Assembly (NCBI RefSeq): GCF_003049685.1
Contig: NZ_PYSY02000008.1
Coordinates: forward strand, 1-64,000
Source of the DNA: Brucella pituitosa
Lineage (GTDB): Bacteria > Pseudomonadota > Alphaproteobacteria > Rhizobiales > Rhizobiaceae
Length of the DNA stretch: 64,000 bases
Direction of reading: 5' to 3'
This document shows positions 45,422 to 54,708 of the stretch, one piece after another; position 1 is the first letter of the stretch, and every line of letters starts with the position of its first letter. The notes beneath the pieces are model-generated. The model ran no database searches and had not been told where the DNA came from. It was given only the letters and a program-made list of their open reading frames with translations. The translations under genes and the position numbers were made by a program.

Positions 45422-45442
45422 AAGGCCGCTGAATTCGGCCTT
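45422..45442 (+). terminator. Hairpin between arsR and arsC
   Basis: AAGGCCG and CGGCCTT pair around CTGAATT just after the arsR stop. It may act as a partial terminator that lowers expression of the downstream genes relative to arsR. Confidence 0.5.
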
Positions 45443-45461
45443 CCACAAACGGACTGATAAA

Positions 45462-45989
45462 ATGACGGATCGGATCTACAACGTGCTCTTCTTGTGCACG
45501 GGCAATTCCGCGCGCTCAATTTTGGGCGAGGCAATTCTGAACAAGGATGGCGAAGGACGATTTCACGCCTATTCGGCTGGAAGTCAGCCAAAAGGCGACA
45601 TTCATCCTCTCGCAATCAAGGAACTGGACGCTCTCGGCTATTCTACCGAGAACCTGAGCTCAAAAAGCTGGGACGTGTTTTCAGGTACCGACGCCCCTCA
45701 GATGGATTTCATTTTTACGGTCTGTGATAACGCTGCCGGAGAAGCCTGCCCTGTCTGGATTGGCCATCCCATGACAGCCCATTGGGGCGTTGAGGACCCT
45801 GCCGCTGCCGAAGGAAATGACGCAGAAAAACAGCGCGCCTTTGCGCAGGCGGCCCGTTTTCTGAAGAACCGGATATCAGCATTTCTGAGCCTTCCCCACG
45901 CCACGATAGACCGCATGGCGCTTCAAAATCATCTGAAAGAAATAGGCACCATGGAAGGTAGCACACAGACAAATGTGGAGAATGACTGA
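45462..45989 (+). CDS. arsC: Arsenate reductase, low-molecular-weight-phosphatase type
   Basis: 175 residues. The P-loop is FLCTGNSARS with nucleophile Cys 12 and Arg 18. Other LMW-PTPase-like blocks are AYSAGSQPKGDIHPLAI and DFIFTVCDNAAGEACPVW with a second Cys. It reduces arsenate to arsenite, likely with thioredoxin or glutaredoxin. The C-terminal extension (about residues 140-175) is longer than usual. It overlaps acr3 by 1 nt. Confidence 0.92.
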   Translation: MTDRIYNVLFLCTGNSARSILGEAILNKDGEGRFHAYSAGSQPKGDIHPLAIKELDALGYSTENLSSKSWDVFSGTDAPQMDFIFTVCDNAAGEACPVWIGHPMTAHWGVEDPAAAEGNDAEKQRAFAQAARFLKNRISAFLSLPHATIDRMALQNHLKEIGTMEGSTQTNVEND

Positions 45990-47047
45990 TGTCCACATTC
46001 GAACGTTATCTGACTGTCTGGGTGGCTCTTTGCATTGTCTCTGGCGTAGCTCTTGGTCATTTCTTTCCGACAGTATTCCATGCAATCGGATCTGCTGAAG
46101 TCGCCAGGGTCAACATTCCAGTCGCTATTCTCATCTGGCTCATGATCATCCCCATGTTGCTGAAGATCGATTTCAGCGCATTGAGACAGGTCGCTGAGCA
46201 CTGGCGTGGCATCGGCGTCACGCTCTTCATAAACTGGGCCGTCAAACCATTCTCTATGGCGCTTCTCGGTTGGCTATTTATCGGCTGGCTGTTTCGCCCT
46301 TATCTGCCTGCAGACCAGATCGACTCCTACATTGCCGGACTCATTATTCTGGCGGCTGCCCCTTGCACGGCAATGGTGTTCGTCTGGTCCAACCTGACCA
46401 AGGGCGAGCCGCATTTCACGCTGTCCCAGGTCGCACTGAACGATGCGATCATGGTTGTGGCATTTGCCCCTATCGTCGGGCTACTGCTCGGACTGTCGGC
46501 AATTACTGTCCCGTGGGATACGCTCGTTTTGTCGGTTGTCCTCTATATCGTCATTCCGGTGATTATCGCTCAAATCCTACGCAGAAGCATTCTCGCCAGC
46601 GGAGGACAACGAGCCTTCGATGCAATGCTGAAGACACTACAGCCGCTGTCTCTGATTGCGCTTTTGGCGACACTTGTTCTGCTATTCGGGTTTCAAGGAG
46701 AGCAGATCATCGCACAACCCATGATCATTGCGATGCTGGCCGTGCCGATCCTCATCCAGGTCTATTTCAACTCTGGCCTCGCTTATCTGTTGAATCGCAT
46801 TTCAGGTGAGCAACATTGCGTTGCCGGACCCTCGGCTTTGATTGGTGCATCCAACTTCTTCGAACTGGCAGTAGCAGCCGCAATCAGCCTTTTCGGCTTC
46901 TCATCTGGCGCAGCACTTGCAACAGTTGTTGGCGTTCTTGTTGAAGTGCCTGTCATGCTCTCCGTTGTCTGGATCGTGAACCGTTCCAAGGGCTGGTACG
47001 AACGCGGTTCCAATCAAAAGCCCGTCACCGAAACAGGAAAACTCTGA
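45989..47047 (+). CDS. acr3: Acr3 arsenite efflux permease
   Basis: 352 residues, ten membrane helices. Key motif APCTAMVFVWSNLTKGEP holds the essential Cys of Acr3; FNSGLAYLLNRISGEQHCVA and GPSALIGASNFFELAVA complete the pattern. It expels arsenite from the cytoplasm. ATG overlaps the previous stop. Confidence 0.94.
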   Translation: MSTFERYLTVWVALCIVSGVALGHFFPTVFHAIGSAEVARVNIPVAILIWLMIIPMLLKIDFSALRQVAEHWRGIGVTLFINWAVKPFSMALLGWLFIGWLFRPYLPADQIDSYIAGLIILAAAPCTAMVFVWSNLTKGEPHFTLSQVALNDAIMVVAFAPIVGLLLGLSAITVPWDTLVLSVVLYIVIPVIIAQILRRSILASGGQRAFDAMLKTLQPLSLIALLATLVLLFGFQGEQIIAQPMIIAMLAVPILIQVYFNSGLAYLLNRISGEQHCVAGPSALIGASNFFELAVAAAISLFGFSSGAALATVVGVLVEVPVMLSVVWIVNRSKGWYERGSNQKPVTETGKL

Positions 47048-47460
47048 TGTCAGTTACGATCTATCACAATCCGAAATGCGGCACGTCTCGTAACACATTG
47101 GCGATAATCCGCGCCAGCGGCGAAGAACCTGTCGTTATCGAATATGTGCAAAATCCGCCATCGCGAGAACGACTGGTCGAATTGCTTCGAGCAATGCAGA
47201 TGACTCCTCGCCAAATCCTTCGCGAGAAAGGCACGCCATATGCCGAACTGGGATTGTCCGATCCCAAATGGACCGATGACGAACTGGTCGACTTCATGAT
47301 GGCGCATCCTATCCTGATTAATCGTCCAATCGTGGAAACGTCGCTTGGCACCAAACTGTGCCGTCCGTCAGAACTGGTTCTCGACATTCTGGAAAACCCG
47401 GTGTCGTCATTCACCAAAGAGGACGGAGAAGTCATCACCTATGAAAGAAAGTCGCGCTGA
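47047..47460 (+). CDS. arsC: Arsenate reductase, glutaredoxin-linked type
   Basis: 137 residues. It begins VTIYHNPKCGTSRNTL with catalytic Cys 11, and continues MTPRQILREKGTPYAELGL and NRPIVETSLGTKLCRPSE with the active-site Arg. The operon thus has both arsenate reductase types. ATG overlaps the acr3 stop by 1 nt. Confidence 0.93.
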   Translation: MSVTIYHNPKCGTSRNTLAIIRASGEEPVVIEYVQNPPSRERLVELLRAMQMTPRQILREKGTPYAELGLSDPKWTDDELVDFMMAHPILINRPIVETSLGTKLCRPSELVLDILENPVSSFTKEDGEVITYERKSR

Positions 47461-48166
47461 CATGGACCTGCCGAACCTCGATCAGAATTCCTTCGCATTG
47501 CCTGATCTGGATGCATTACGCGCCGACTTTCCAAAGCATAAGCCTCGTATCCTTTTGCTCTATGGCTCACTTCGTGACCGTTCCTATAGTCGGTTTCTGA
47601 CGCTGGAAGCGCAGCGCCTTCTCGATGCGATGGGTGCTGAAACGCGTGTCTTTCATGCCAATGGTCTTCCCTTGCCAGACGACGGTTCGGCGGAGCATCC
47701 GAAGGTTCAGGAATTGCGCGAGGCAATGCTTTGGTCAGAAGGGCAAGTCTGGACCAGTCCCGAACGTCATGGAGCCATGAGCGCTGTCATGAAATCGCAG
47801 ATCGACTGGATTCCATTGCCGGGTGGAGCAATTCGTCCGACGCAGGGCCGAACTCTTGCATTGATGCAGGTTTCAGGCGGATCGCAGAGCTTCAACGCCG
47901 TCAATCAGATGCGCATTCTTGGGCGCTGGATGCGAATGATCACCATTCCAAACCAGTCATCCGTCGCACAGGCATGGCAGGAATTTGACGACGCTGGACG
48001 GATGAAACCTTCATCATTCTATGATCGCGTGGTCGATGTGATGGAAGAGCTGATGAAGTTTACACTTCTGACGCGTGGCGTCTCAGATCATCTCACAGAC
48101 CGCTACAGCGAGCGCAAGGAAGAAGCGGCCAAACTCGAAAAGCGTGTTTCGTTGAAATCAATATGA
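47441..48166 (+). CDS. arsH: ArsH organoarsenical/quinone oxidoreductase
   Basis: Start ATG at 47441 overlaps arsC; an in-frame ATG at 47462 is the alternative. About 241 residues. Flavodoxin-like motif RILLLYGSLRDRSYSRFLT, then ANGLPLPDDGS, SPERHGAMSAVMKSQIDW and LMQVSGGSQSFNAVNQMRIL. ArsH is an NADPH-dependent FMN enzyme that oxidises trivalent organoarsenicals and reduces quinones. Confidence 0.93.
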   Translation: MKESRADMDLPNLDQNSFALPDLDALRADFPKHKPRILLLYGSLRDRSYSRFLTLEAQRLLDAMGAETRVFHANGLPLPDDGSAEHPKVQELREAMLWSEGQVWTSPERHGAMSAVMKSQIDWIPLPGGAIRPTQGRTLALMQVSGGSQSFNAVNQMRILGRWMRMITIPNQSSVAQAWQEFDDAGRMKPSSFYDRVVDVMEELMKFTLLTRGVSDHLTDRYSERKEEAAKLEKRVSLKSI

Positions 48167-49350
48167 GCGCTGAACGGCTTCCCATTGCGGCCATTGCCGG
48201 TCTCGGACTGACCCAGAATATCGGTTACGGCACTTTATATTATTCCTTCAGCATTCTCGCGCCGTCCATGGCGCGGGACTTCTCCGTTTCCAACGAATGG
48301 ATTTTCGGAGCGCTGTCAGTTGCCCTGTTAGCAGGGGGCTTTCTGGCTCCCTGGTTAGGCAAATGGATTGATCGTTACGGCGCAGGTCGCATGATGACGA
48401 TAGGCTCGATACTGGCCGCCATCTCTCTCATACTGTGTTCGTTTTCTCCAAATGCTTTAACGTTTGCAGGCGCGCTGACGATCATCGAAATCGCCGCAAA
48501 TCTCGTCCAATATGGAGCAGCCTTTGCATTATTGGTGCAATTAGCGCCAAATGTTGCCCAGCGTAGCATCACCTATCTGACACTGATTGCAGGCTTTGCC
48601 TCGACAATTTTCTGGCCCATTACAACAACCCTTCAACATTGGCTCACCTGGCAACAGACCTATTTGCTGTTCGCTTGCCTCCATTTGTTTCTCTGCGTGC
48701 CGGTACACCTTTTGCTCGCGCGTTCTATTGCAAAGAATGGTCGGAAACGATCAACGAATGGAACAGTCACAACCGCCTTTTCAGGTGATTTGCCTGCCCA
48801 TCAACGGCGCAAAGGTTTCGTGCTTATTCTCGTGGCATTCTCGACGCAGGCTCTCGTTGCAGCGGCCATTCTGGTCCATATGGTGCCAATGTTGGGCGCG
48901 CTCGGTCTTGCAGGTTCTGCAGCTTTTATTGGCGCGATATTCGGACCTTCTCAGGTAGCCAGCCGCCTGATCAACATGCTCGGTGGCAAAAACCTCGCTC
49001 CGATCAGTCTGGCAGTAATCTCTGCCTCCTTGATGGGGTTAGCCCTCATTGTTCTGCTATTCGGTGCTCCATCCATTATTGCGACGATGATGTTTGCCTG
49101 TCTTTTTGGCTTCGGAAACGGTCTCTTCAGTATTGTCTCCGGGACGTTGCCGCTGTCACTATTCGGCAGTGACGGCTACGGTGCCATGCAAGGCAAGATC
49201 ATGTCAGCCAGACTAATCATTTCGGCCACTGCTCCATTCGCGATGGCTTTCGGCATAGAGAATATCGGTGTGAACTGGAGCCTATTCATCTTGACGCTAA
49301 CGGTTGGTTGGGCGACCCTCACATTGATCGGACTGAAGTTGCTTCGATAG
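48163..49350 (+). CDS. MFS transporter of the ars operon
   Basis: 395 residues, twelve predicted membrane helices. The first loop (GFLAPWLGKWIDRYGAGRMM) has the MFS motif. Its ATG overlaps the arsH stop by 4 nt, so it is part of the operon. It may export arsenite or methylarsenite as ArsK-type MFS proteins do; this is inferred from position only. Confidence 0.85.
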   Translation: MSAERLPIAAIAGLGLTQNIGYGTLYYSFSILAPSMARDFSVSNEWIFGALSVALLAGGFLAPWLGKWIDRYGAGRMMTIGSILAAISLILCSFSPNALTFAGALTIIEIAANLVQYGAAFALLVQLAPNVAQRSITYLTLIAGFASTIFWPITTTLQHWLTWQQTYLLFACLHLFLCVPVHLLLARSIAKNGRKRSTNGTVTTAFSGDLPAHQRRKGFVLILVAFSTQALVAAAILVHMVPMLGALGLAGSAAFIGAIFGPSQVASRLINMLGGKNLAPISLAVISASLMGLALIVLLFGAPSIIATMMFACLFGFGNGLFSIVSGTLPLSLFGSDGYGAMQGKIMSARLIISATAPFAMAFGIENIGVNWSLFILTLTVGWATLTLIGLKLLR

Positions 49351-49743
49351 TGCCAGGCGGCACCTCATAAGAAAATGTGGGCCCATTGAAAAATGCAAAT
49401 CATTTCAACCAGTCACTTGGATTATTGAGTGCATTTTTTCCGTTAACGACTGCAATTGCAATTTTAAACGGAAAACGACAGTCTCACTGGCGCGCGCCAG
49501 TGGCGAAAGTAAGGTCTTCAGCGGCAATTGGTCGGGATCGTAACGCTTTGAATTTATGGTAAATGAAGTGTTAATTATAAGCTAATTGGCATTTATATTT
49601 CGGCACTTATGATGCTTCGAGTGTGGACTTCTAACCTTCGATAAGTACAGGTTATCAAAGCTTATTGATTTGAAGCCGCAAATCAGTGAAAGTCAGGCAA
49701 AGCCGCGCCGCTGAAGGCCCGTTTTCAGGCCCATCAGGGAGTC
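49351..49743. other. Intergenic region with an 18-bp palindrome
   Basis: No gene found. The perfect palindrome CACTGGCGCGCGCCAGTG occupies 49485-49502. Downstream (about 49661-49735) two further small inverted repeats precede the integrase start. The sequence becomes AT-rich at 49560-49620. Confidence 0.45.
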
Positions 49744-49817
49744 TTGACCTTGCCATCAACGTCCGTCACCGCCGTCGAACGGCGTGCCGAAACACTCGAT
49801 ACGATTGCCGCCGTTTT
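49744..49817 (+). pseudogene. Tyrosine integrase, 5' part (split by Tn3 unit)
   Basis: TTG at 49744 (GGGAG upstream) starts LTLPSTSVTAVERRAETLDT, IAAV. After 74 nt the Tn3 element interrupts it. Removing the element with one GTTTT copy joins this frame exactly to the 3' part starting at 55326 (IAAV-LPMNRRDM). Together they make an integrase of about 380 residues. Confidence 0.9.
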
Positions 49818-49873
49818 GGCGTCACGACACGAAAGTGATGAATCTGTCCGACTTTTGAGAACGCATACAGAAC

Positions 49874-50455
49874 TCACGTCGGCTTGAGCGTTGATGCCGT
49901 TGATTTCTGGGCTTTGAGCGCTTGGTAGAGAGCGGTCTTGCCGATCTTCACGCGGGCGGCAGCTTCACGGACATTCAGCCCAGCCGCGATATGCTGGCGG
50001 GCCTTTGCGAGCTTTTCTGGTGTCACGACCGCCTGGCGACCACCGCGCCGGCCCCGTTCCTCTGCGGCTTGCAGACCGGCGCGGGTTCTTTCCCGGATGA
50101 GATCACGCTCGAATTGAGCCAGCGCGCCAAACAGATGAAAGACCAAACGACCGCCGGGCGTAGTTGTGTCGATGTTTTCGGTGATGGATCGGAAGCCAAC
50201 GCCCTTGGCTTCCAGCTCGGTGATGATGTCGATCAGGTGCTTCATTGATCGACCGAGACGATCGAGTTTCCAGACCGTCAGCGTGTCGCCCTCCCGAGCA
50301 TAGCGAATAGCTTCCGTCAGTCCTGGTCGGTCGGTTTTCACACCCGATGCTTTGTCCTCGAATAGCTTTTCGCAGCCAGCCTTGCGCAATGCGTCGAGTT
50401 GCAGTGCGGTATCCTGGTCTTCGGTAGAGACTCTTGCATAGCCTATGGCAGTCAT
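49874..50455 (-). CDS. tnpR: Tn3-family serine resolvase
   Basis: ATG at 50455; 193 residues. Catalytic Ser in IGYARVSTEDQDTALQ, then GDTLTVWKLDRLGRSMKHLI, GGRLVFHLFGALAQFERDLI. The C-terminal HTH is AAGLNVREAAARVKIGKTAL. It resolves cointegrates at the adjacent res site. Its 3' end is duplicated at the far end of the unit. Confidence 0.93.
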   Translation of the reverse strand: MTAIGYARVSTEDQDTALQLDALRKAGCEKLFEDKASGVKTDRPGLTEAIRYAREGDTLTVWKLDRLGRSMKHLIDIITELEAKGVGFRSITENIDTTTPGGRLVFHLFGALAQFERDLIRERTRAGLQAAEERGRRGGRQAVVTPEKLAKARQHIAAGLNVREAAARVKIGKTALYQALKAQKSTASTLKPT

Positions 50456-50620
50456 GAGACACGATTTGTCCGTTTTCTTGTTAAATGCGGACAATGTCCG
50501 ATTTCCCGTCGAGTAACAAGCTTTGCGGACAAAATCTGTGGACACCGCAAAACGTCCGTTTGTCGGACACGCATTTTCCAGTTCGCTGCACTCTCTCCAA
50601 CGAATCTGGAAGATCAGAGA
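50456..50620. promoter_or_regulatory. res site between divergent tnpR and tnpA
   Basis: The 165-bp gap has repeated TGTCCG / CGGACA half-sites: TTGTCCG, GCGGACAA, TGTCCGA, GCGGACAAA, CGTCCGTTTGTCGGACA, the pattern of resolvase-binding subsites. Promoters of both genes must lie here. Confidence 0.75.
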
Positions 50621-53587
50621 ATGGCGCGAAGAGTATTACTGAGCGAAGCATGGTGGCGACAGGCGACAACCATCCCGGTTGACGAAAGGGAAATCGCCAA
50701 ACATTACACGCTGGATCGATCGGAACTCGACCTGATCATGCGGCAGAACAAAGCCTCGAATCGGCTGGGCCTCGCCTGTGTTCTGGCCACACTGCGTTAT
50801 CCTGGCCGACCGCTAGCGGATGGCGAAATCCTGCCGTCTGGCGTCTTGCGGTTTCTGGCGCGGCAGATCGGCGTCGATCATCGTGAGATCGATCGTTATT
50901 TCGAACGGTCGCAGACCCGACGCGAGCATCTCGCGCTGCTTGTCGATCGAATGCAGATGCGCCCTTTTGTCCCTGCAGATGTGCGGATACTGACCGGTTG
51001 GCTGACGCCTGCCGCACAAACCATGCGCCAGGCCGATGTATTGGCAGATATGGTAGTGGAGGAACTGCGACGTCGGAGAACTCTCCTGCCGACGCGCGCG
51101 GCGCTCGAAGCTATCATTCATGTGGCGATCAGGCGCGGCATTCGGATTGCTCATCGGGCCTTGGCGGGCGGGATGTCAGAAGGCCAGAAGCTCGATCTGG
51201 ACAAGCTTCTCGACCCGCGTGAGGGGACGAGCGTGACCGTCCTTGCCTGGGCAAGAACACCGGCATTATCGCCAGCCGCGGTCAATCTCGACAGGATTGC
51301 CGAGCGCATTCGCTTTCTGCGGTCTCTGAACCTGCCGATGACGTTGATGGAGCGCATTCCGGCCAAGGTCTTTGACGAATTCGCGGCAGAGGGGACACGA
51401 ATGAGCGCGCAGCATCTGCGCGACCTCAATCCCGAACGCCGGCATGCCGTCCTGGCTGCGACGGTGCTCCACCTTTCCCACCATCTCACCGACTGCACCA
51501 TTGACATGTTCAAGAAACTCATGGGAATCCTGACGCGGCGAGCCGATAACCAGGCCGCCGCTCGCGTCATCCGATCCGTCCGCGACGTGCAGAAGCCATT
51601 GAAGGACGTTTCGAAGGTTTGCCATGCGATCATCGAGGCGAGGGACAAAGGCGAGGATATCGCCAAAGCGCTCGAACGGGTCATCCAATGGCCGGCCTTT
51701 ACGACCAGTGTCCAGGCGGTCGATATGCTGATCGCTCCGGATGTCATCGACGGCAAAATCGAAATGCTCCTGCGCTATCCGACGATCCGGAAACTGGCAC
51801 CGCAATTCCTGTCGACACTCGTGTTCCGCGGTCACGCCGTGGCGGCGAACCTCCTGCGGGCGCTATCCGTGATCGCGGATCTCTACCACAAGGGCAAACG
51901 GGCGATACCGGACAAGGCACCGATCTCCTTCGCGCCGAAAAGCTGGATGCCTCTCATACTACAGGATGGTAAGATCGATCGCAGGGCCTATGAACTCTGC
52001 CTGTTCAGCGAACTGAAACGCCGGCTCGATGCCGGCGATGTCTGGGTAGAAGGGGCCAAGCGCTTCCAATCCTTCGAAAGCTTCCTTATCCCCACGCCGA
52101 CATTCGAACTGATGCGCGAGGAAGGGCCGCTCCCGGTCGCAGTCGATACCGACGTGGAAACTTACCTCAGCCAGCAGCGCCAGATCCTGAACGGCGGGCT
52201 GGCCGACCTTTCCCGTCTGGCCGTAGCCGGCGAACTCGACGATGTCGAACTGACCGGAGCGGGGTTCAGCGTCACGCCGCACAAGGCAATGTTTCCAGAC
52301 ATCGCCAAGTCGCTGAAGCGACAAGTGGAAAGCCGTCTGCCTGCGATCCGCATCACTGACCTTTTGCTAGAGGTTGATGCCCGCACGGGATTTTCGAACG
52401 CCTTCACCCATCTGCGCAGTGGTCGAACGGCCGACAACAAGCTTGCGCTCCTCACCGCCATCTTGGCGGACGGCATCAATCTCGGTCTCACCAGAATGGC
52501 GGACGTTTCTCCCGGGAACACGATGCGCCAACTCGCCTGGGCGCACGACTGGCATATTCGCGAAGAAGGCTACACCGCCGCACATGCCGTTCTTGTCAAC
52601 GCCCAGAGGCAATTGCCTCTCGCAAGCTTGTGGGGTGACGGAACAACTTCTTCCTCAGATGGCCAGTATTTTCCGGCGGGCGGACACGCCGAGGCGATCG
52701 GCGATCTCAACGCCCGCTATGGTCCCAACCCCGGCGCCAAATTCTACCGGTTCACCTCTGACCAGTACGGCGCTTTCTACATCATCGCCATGAATGCCAA
52801 TGCGAGCGAAGCCATCTATGTCCTCGATGGACTGCTCTATCATGGCAGCGATCTCGCCATCGAAACCCACTATGTCGATACCGGCGGGGTAAGCGATATG
52901 AGCTTCGCCCTTTGCCATCTCGTTGGTTTCCAGATTGTGCCTCGGCTGCGCGGTCTCAAGGATCGCAAGCTCTATCTCTTCCCGGGCGACGCGCCTCCCG
53001 AAAACCTGGCGCCGCTCGTTGGCGAGCACATCAACGTCGAGCGGATCAAGGCAAACTGGAACGACATCCTGCGGCTGGTCACGACGATCCGTTCCGGGCA
53101 GGTTCGGCCTTCGACGGTGTTGGCAAAGCTGTCCGCATTCCCACGCCAGAACGGACTGGCGTTGGCGCTACGCGATCTCGGTCGCATCAATCGGTCCATC
53201 TTTCTGCCCCAGTGGTGGCAGAACCCCGAAATGCGCAGGAACGCGACGGTCGGCCTCAACAAGAGCGAATCCCAGAACACCTTGGCCCGCGCACTGTTCT
53301 TCAATCGCCTCGGAGAATTGCGCGACCGGACTTTCGAGAGCCAGTTCTACCGAGCATCTGGACTGAACCTGCTAATCAACGCCATCGTCTACTGGAACAC
53401 ACTCTATCTCGAACCGGCGTTCGCCGAGCTCAACCGAGATGGCATTCCCACGCCGCTTGACATCATCAAACACATTACCCCACTCGGCTGGCAGCACATC
53501 AGTCTCACCGGCGATTACATCTGGACCCCAACAGACGGCGTTGATCTCAGGCCATTGCGGCGCGAAACATCTATCCTCGCAGCGTGA
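50621..53587 (+). CDS. tnpA: Tn3-family transposase TnpA
   Basis: ATG at 50621; 988 residues, standard Tn3 length. N-terminal RVLLSEAWWRQATTIPVDER and LDLIMRQNKASNRLGLACVL; the DDE region contains LTAILADGINLGLTRMAD, LASLWGDGTTSSSDGQYFP and THYVDTGGVSDMSFALCHL; the C-terminal end has GLNLLINAIVYWNTLYLEPA. Continuous and probably active. Confidence 0.96.
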   Translation: MARRVLLSEAWWRQATTIPVDEREIAKHYTLDRSELDLIMRQNKASNRLGLACVLATLRYPGRPLADGEILPSGVLRFLARQIGVDHREIDRYFERSQTRREHLALLVDRMQMRPFVPADVRILTGWLTPAAQTMRQADVLADMVVEELRRRRTLLPTRAALEAIIHVAIRRGIRIAHRALAGGMSEGQKLDLDKLLDPREGTSVTVLAWARTPALSPAAVNLDRIAERIRFLRSLNLPMTLMERIPAKVFDEFAAEGTRMSAQHLRDLNPERRHAVLAATVLHLSHHLTDCTIDMFKKLMGILTRRADNQAAARVIRSVRDVQKPLKDVSKVCHAIIEARDKGEDIAKALERVIQWPAFTTSVQAVDMLIAPDVIDGKIEMLLRYPTIRKLAPQFLSTLVFRGHAVAANLLRALSVIADLYHKGKRAIPDKAPISFAPKSWMPLILQDGKIDRRAYELCLFSELKRRLDAGDVWVEGAKRFQSFESFLIPTPTFELMREEGPLPVAVDTDVETYLSQQRQILNGGLADLSRLAVAGELDDVELTGAGFSVTPHKAMFPDIAKSLKRQVESRLPAIRITDLLLEVDARTGFSNAFTHLRSGRTADNKLALLTAILADGINLGLTRMADVSPGNTMRQLAWAHDWHIREEGYTAAHAVLVNAQRQLPLASLWGDGTTSSSDGQYFPAGGHAEAIGDLNARYGPNPGAKFYRFTSDQYGAFYIIAMNANASEAIYVLDGLLYHGSDLAIETHYVDTGGVSDMSFALCHLVGFQIVPRLRGLKDRKLYLFPGDAPPENLAPLVGEHINVERIKANWNDILRLVTTIRSGQVRPSTVLAKLSAFPRQNGLALALRDLGRINRSIFLPQWWQNPEMRRNATVGLNKSESQNTLARALFFNRLGELRDRTFESQFYRASGLNLLINAIVYWNTLYLEPAFAELNRDGIPTPLDIIKHITPLGWQHISLTGDYIWTPTDGVDLRPLRRETSILAA

Positions 53588-53595
53588 TCACCATA

Positions 53596-53640
53596 CGTTC
53601 TCAAAAGTCGGACAGATCCATCACTTCGTGGCGTGACACC
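53596..53640 (-). repeat. Internal Tn3 terminal inverted repeat (right end of core)
   Basis: Read on the minus strand it starts GGTGTCACGCCACGAAGTG and ends TTTTGAGAACG, matching the outer ends with a few changes, including one A missing in the run GAAAGTG. It marks the original right end of the transposon before the passenger genes were added. Confidence 0.88.
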
Positions 53641-53663
53641 TTCTCGGAAGCGTGTTGCCCACT

Positions 53664-53696
53664 ATAATGATATAGTGTACTCCCCTATATCATTAT
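53664..53696. promoter_or_regulatory. DmeR/RcnR-type operator upstream of dmeF
   Basis: ATAATGATATAG and CTATATCATTAT form a perfect 12-bp inverted repeat around TGTACTCCC. An AT-rich dyad with a C-rich centre is the known form of RcnR/DmeR operators. It lies 15 bp before the dmeF ATG, where binding would block transcription. Confidence 0.8.
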
Positions 53697-53711
53697 GAAG
53701 GAGTTTTGGCG

Positions 53712-54677
53712 ATGAGTTCATCCCACGGGCATGCGCATGACCACACCCACCCGCACGATCATGGCCGTTCGCTCGACGCCGCCCATGAGCATTTCTTCCT
53801 TGGCGACAACCACGACCGGAACGAGCGGCGCACGTGGCTGGTGATCGCGATCACCGCGACCATGATGGTGGTGGAGATCGTCGCGGGTAATATGTTCGGG
53901 TCGATGGCTCTGACGGCGGACGGCTGGCATATGTCCACCCATGCCGCTGCCCTCCTCATCGCTGCGCTGGCCTATCTCTACGCCCGCAAGCACGCCAGTA
54001 ACCGCCGCTTTTCCTTTGGCACCGGCAAGCTCGGAGACCTCGCAGGCTTTGCGAGTGCCGTGGTGCTGGCGCTGATCGCGCTGCTGATCGGCTGGGAGAG
54101 TTTCCTGCGCTTCCAATCACCCGTCGCGATCAATTTCAAGGAAGCCATTATGGTGGCTGTCGTCGGCCTGATTGTGAACCTTGTGTGCGCGTGGCTTCTT
54201 AAGGACGACCACCAACACGGGCATGACCATGGCCACGGGCACGCGGCAGGGAAGGATCAAAACCTTCGCGCCGCCTATGTCCACGTGCTGGCTGATGCCC
54301 TGACCTCCGTTCTGGCGATTGCCGCGCTAGTCTTCGGCAGCCTCTACGGCTGGCTATGGCTTGATCCGGCAATCGGCATTGTCGGAGCCATCGTGATCGC
54401 CCGTTGGTCGTGGGGGCTGATCCGCGACGCAGGCGGTGTGCTTCTCGACTACATTCCGCAGGGCGAAGACCTGCCGGAGGAAATTCAGGAGATCATCGTC
54501 AAAGAAGGCGCTGAGATCGTTGATCTTCACATCTGGCAGCTCGGACCTGGCCACCATGGCGCGATCGTCTCGATTGTAGCCGATCACCCTCAAACGCCGT
54601 CATACTACCGCGCAAAACTTGCCGCCATCCATGATTTGTCACATGTGACGGTGGAGGTCGAAGCTCGCGCGGCCTAG
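53712..54677 (+). CDS. dmeF: DmeF-like cation diffusion facilitator (Co/Ni efflux)
   Basis: ATG at 53712, AAGGAG 9 nt before; 321 residues. A His-rich N-terminus (HGHAHDHTHPHDHG) precedes six membrane helices; metal sites are in MALTADGWHMSTHAAALL (H-x-x-x-D type) and AAYVHVLADALTSVLA; a second His loop (HQHGHDHGHGH) lies between helices 4 and 5. Exports divalent metal for protons. The RcnR-like partner points to Co/Ni. Confidence 0.9.
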   Translation: MSSSHGHAHDHTHPHDHGRSLDAAHEHFFLGDNHDRNERRTWLVIAITATMMVVEIVAGNMFGSMALTADGWHMSTHAAALLIAALAYLYARKHASNRRFSFGTGKLGDLAGFASAVVLALIALLIGWESFLRFQSPVAINFKEAIMVAVVGLIVNLVCAWLLKDDHQHGHDHGHGHAAGKDQNLRAAYVHVLADALTSVLAIAALVFGSLYGWLWLDPAIGIVGAIVIARWSWGLIRDAGGVLLDYIPQGEDLPEEIQEIIVKEGAEIVDLHIWQLGPGHHGAIVSIVADHPQTPSYYRAKLAAIHDLSHVTVEVEARAA

Positions 54678-54708
54678 CCATCAACCGTTGCATCCGAGGA
54701 GTATCCGC

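Noticed and set aside
53640..53711. dmeF start at TTG 53706
   Set aside because: ATG at 53712 has better spacing from AAGGAG (53698-53703).
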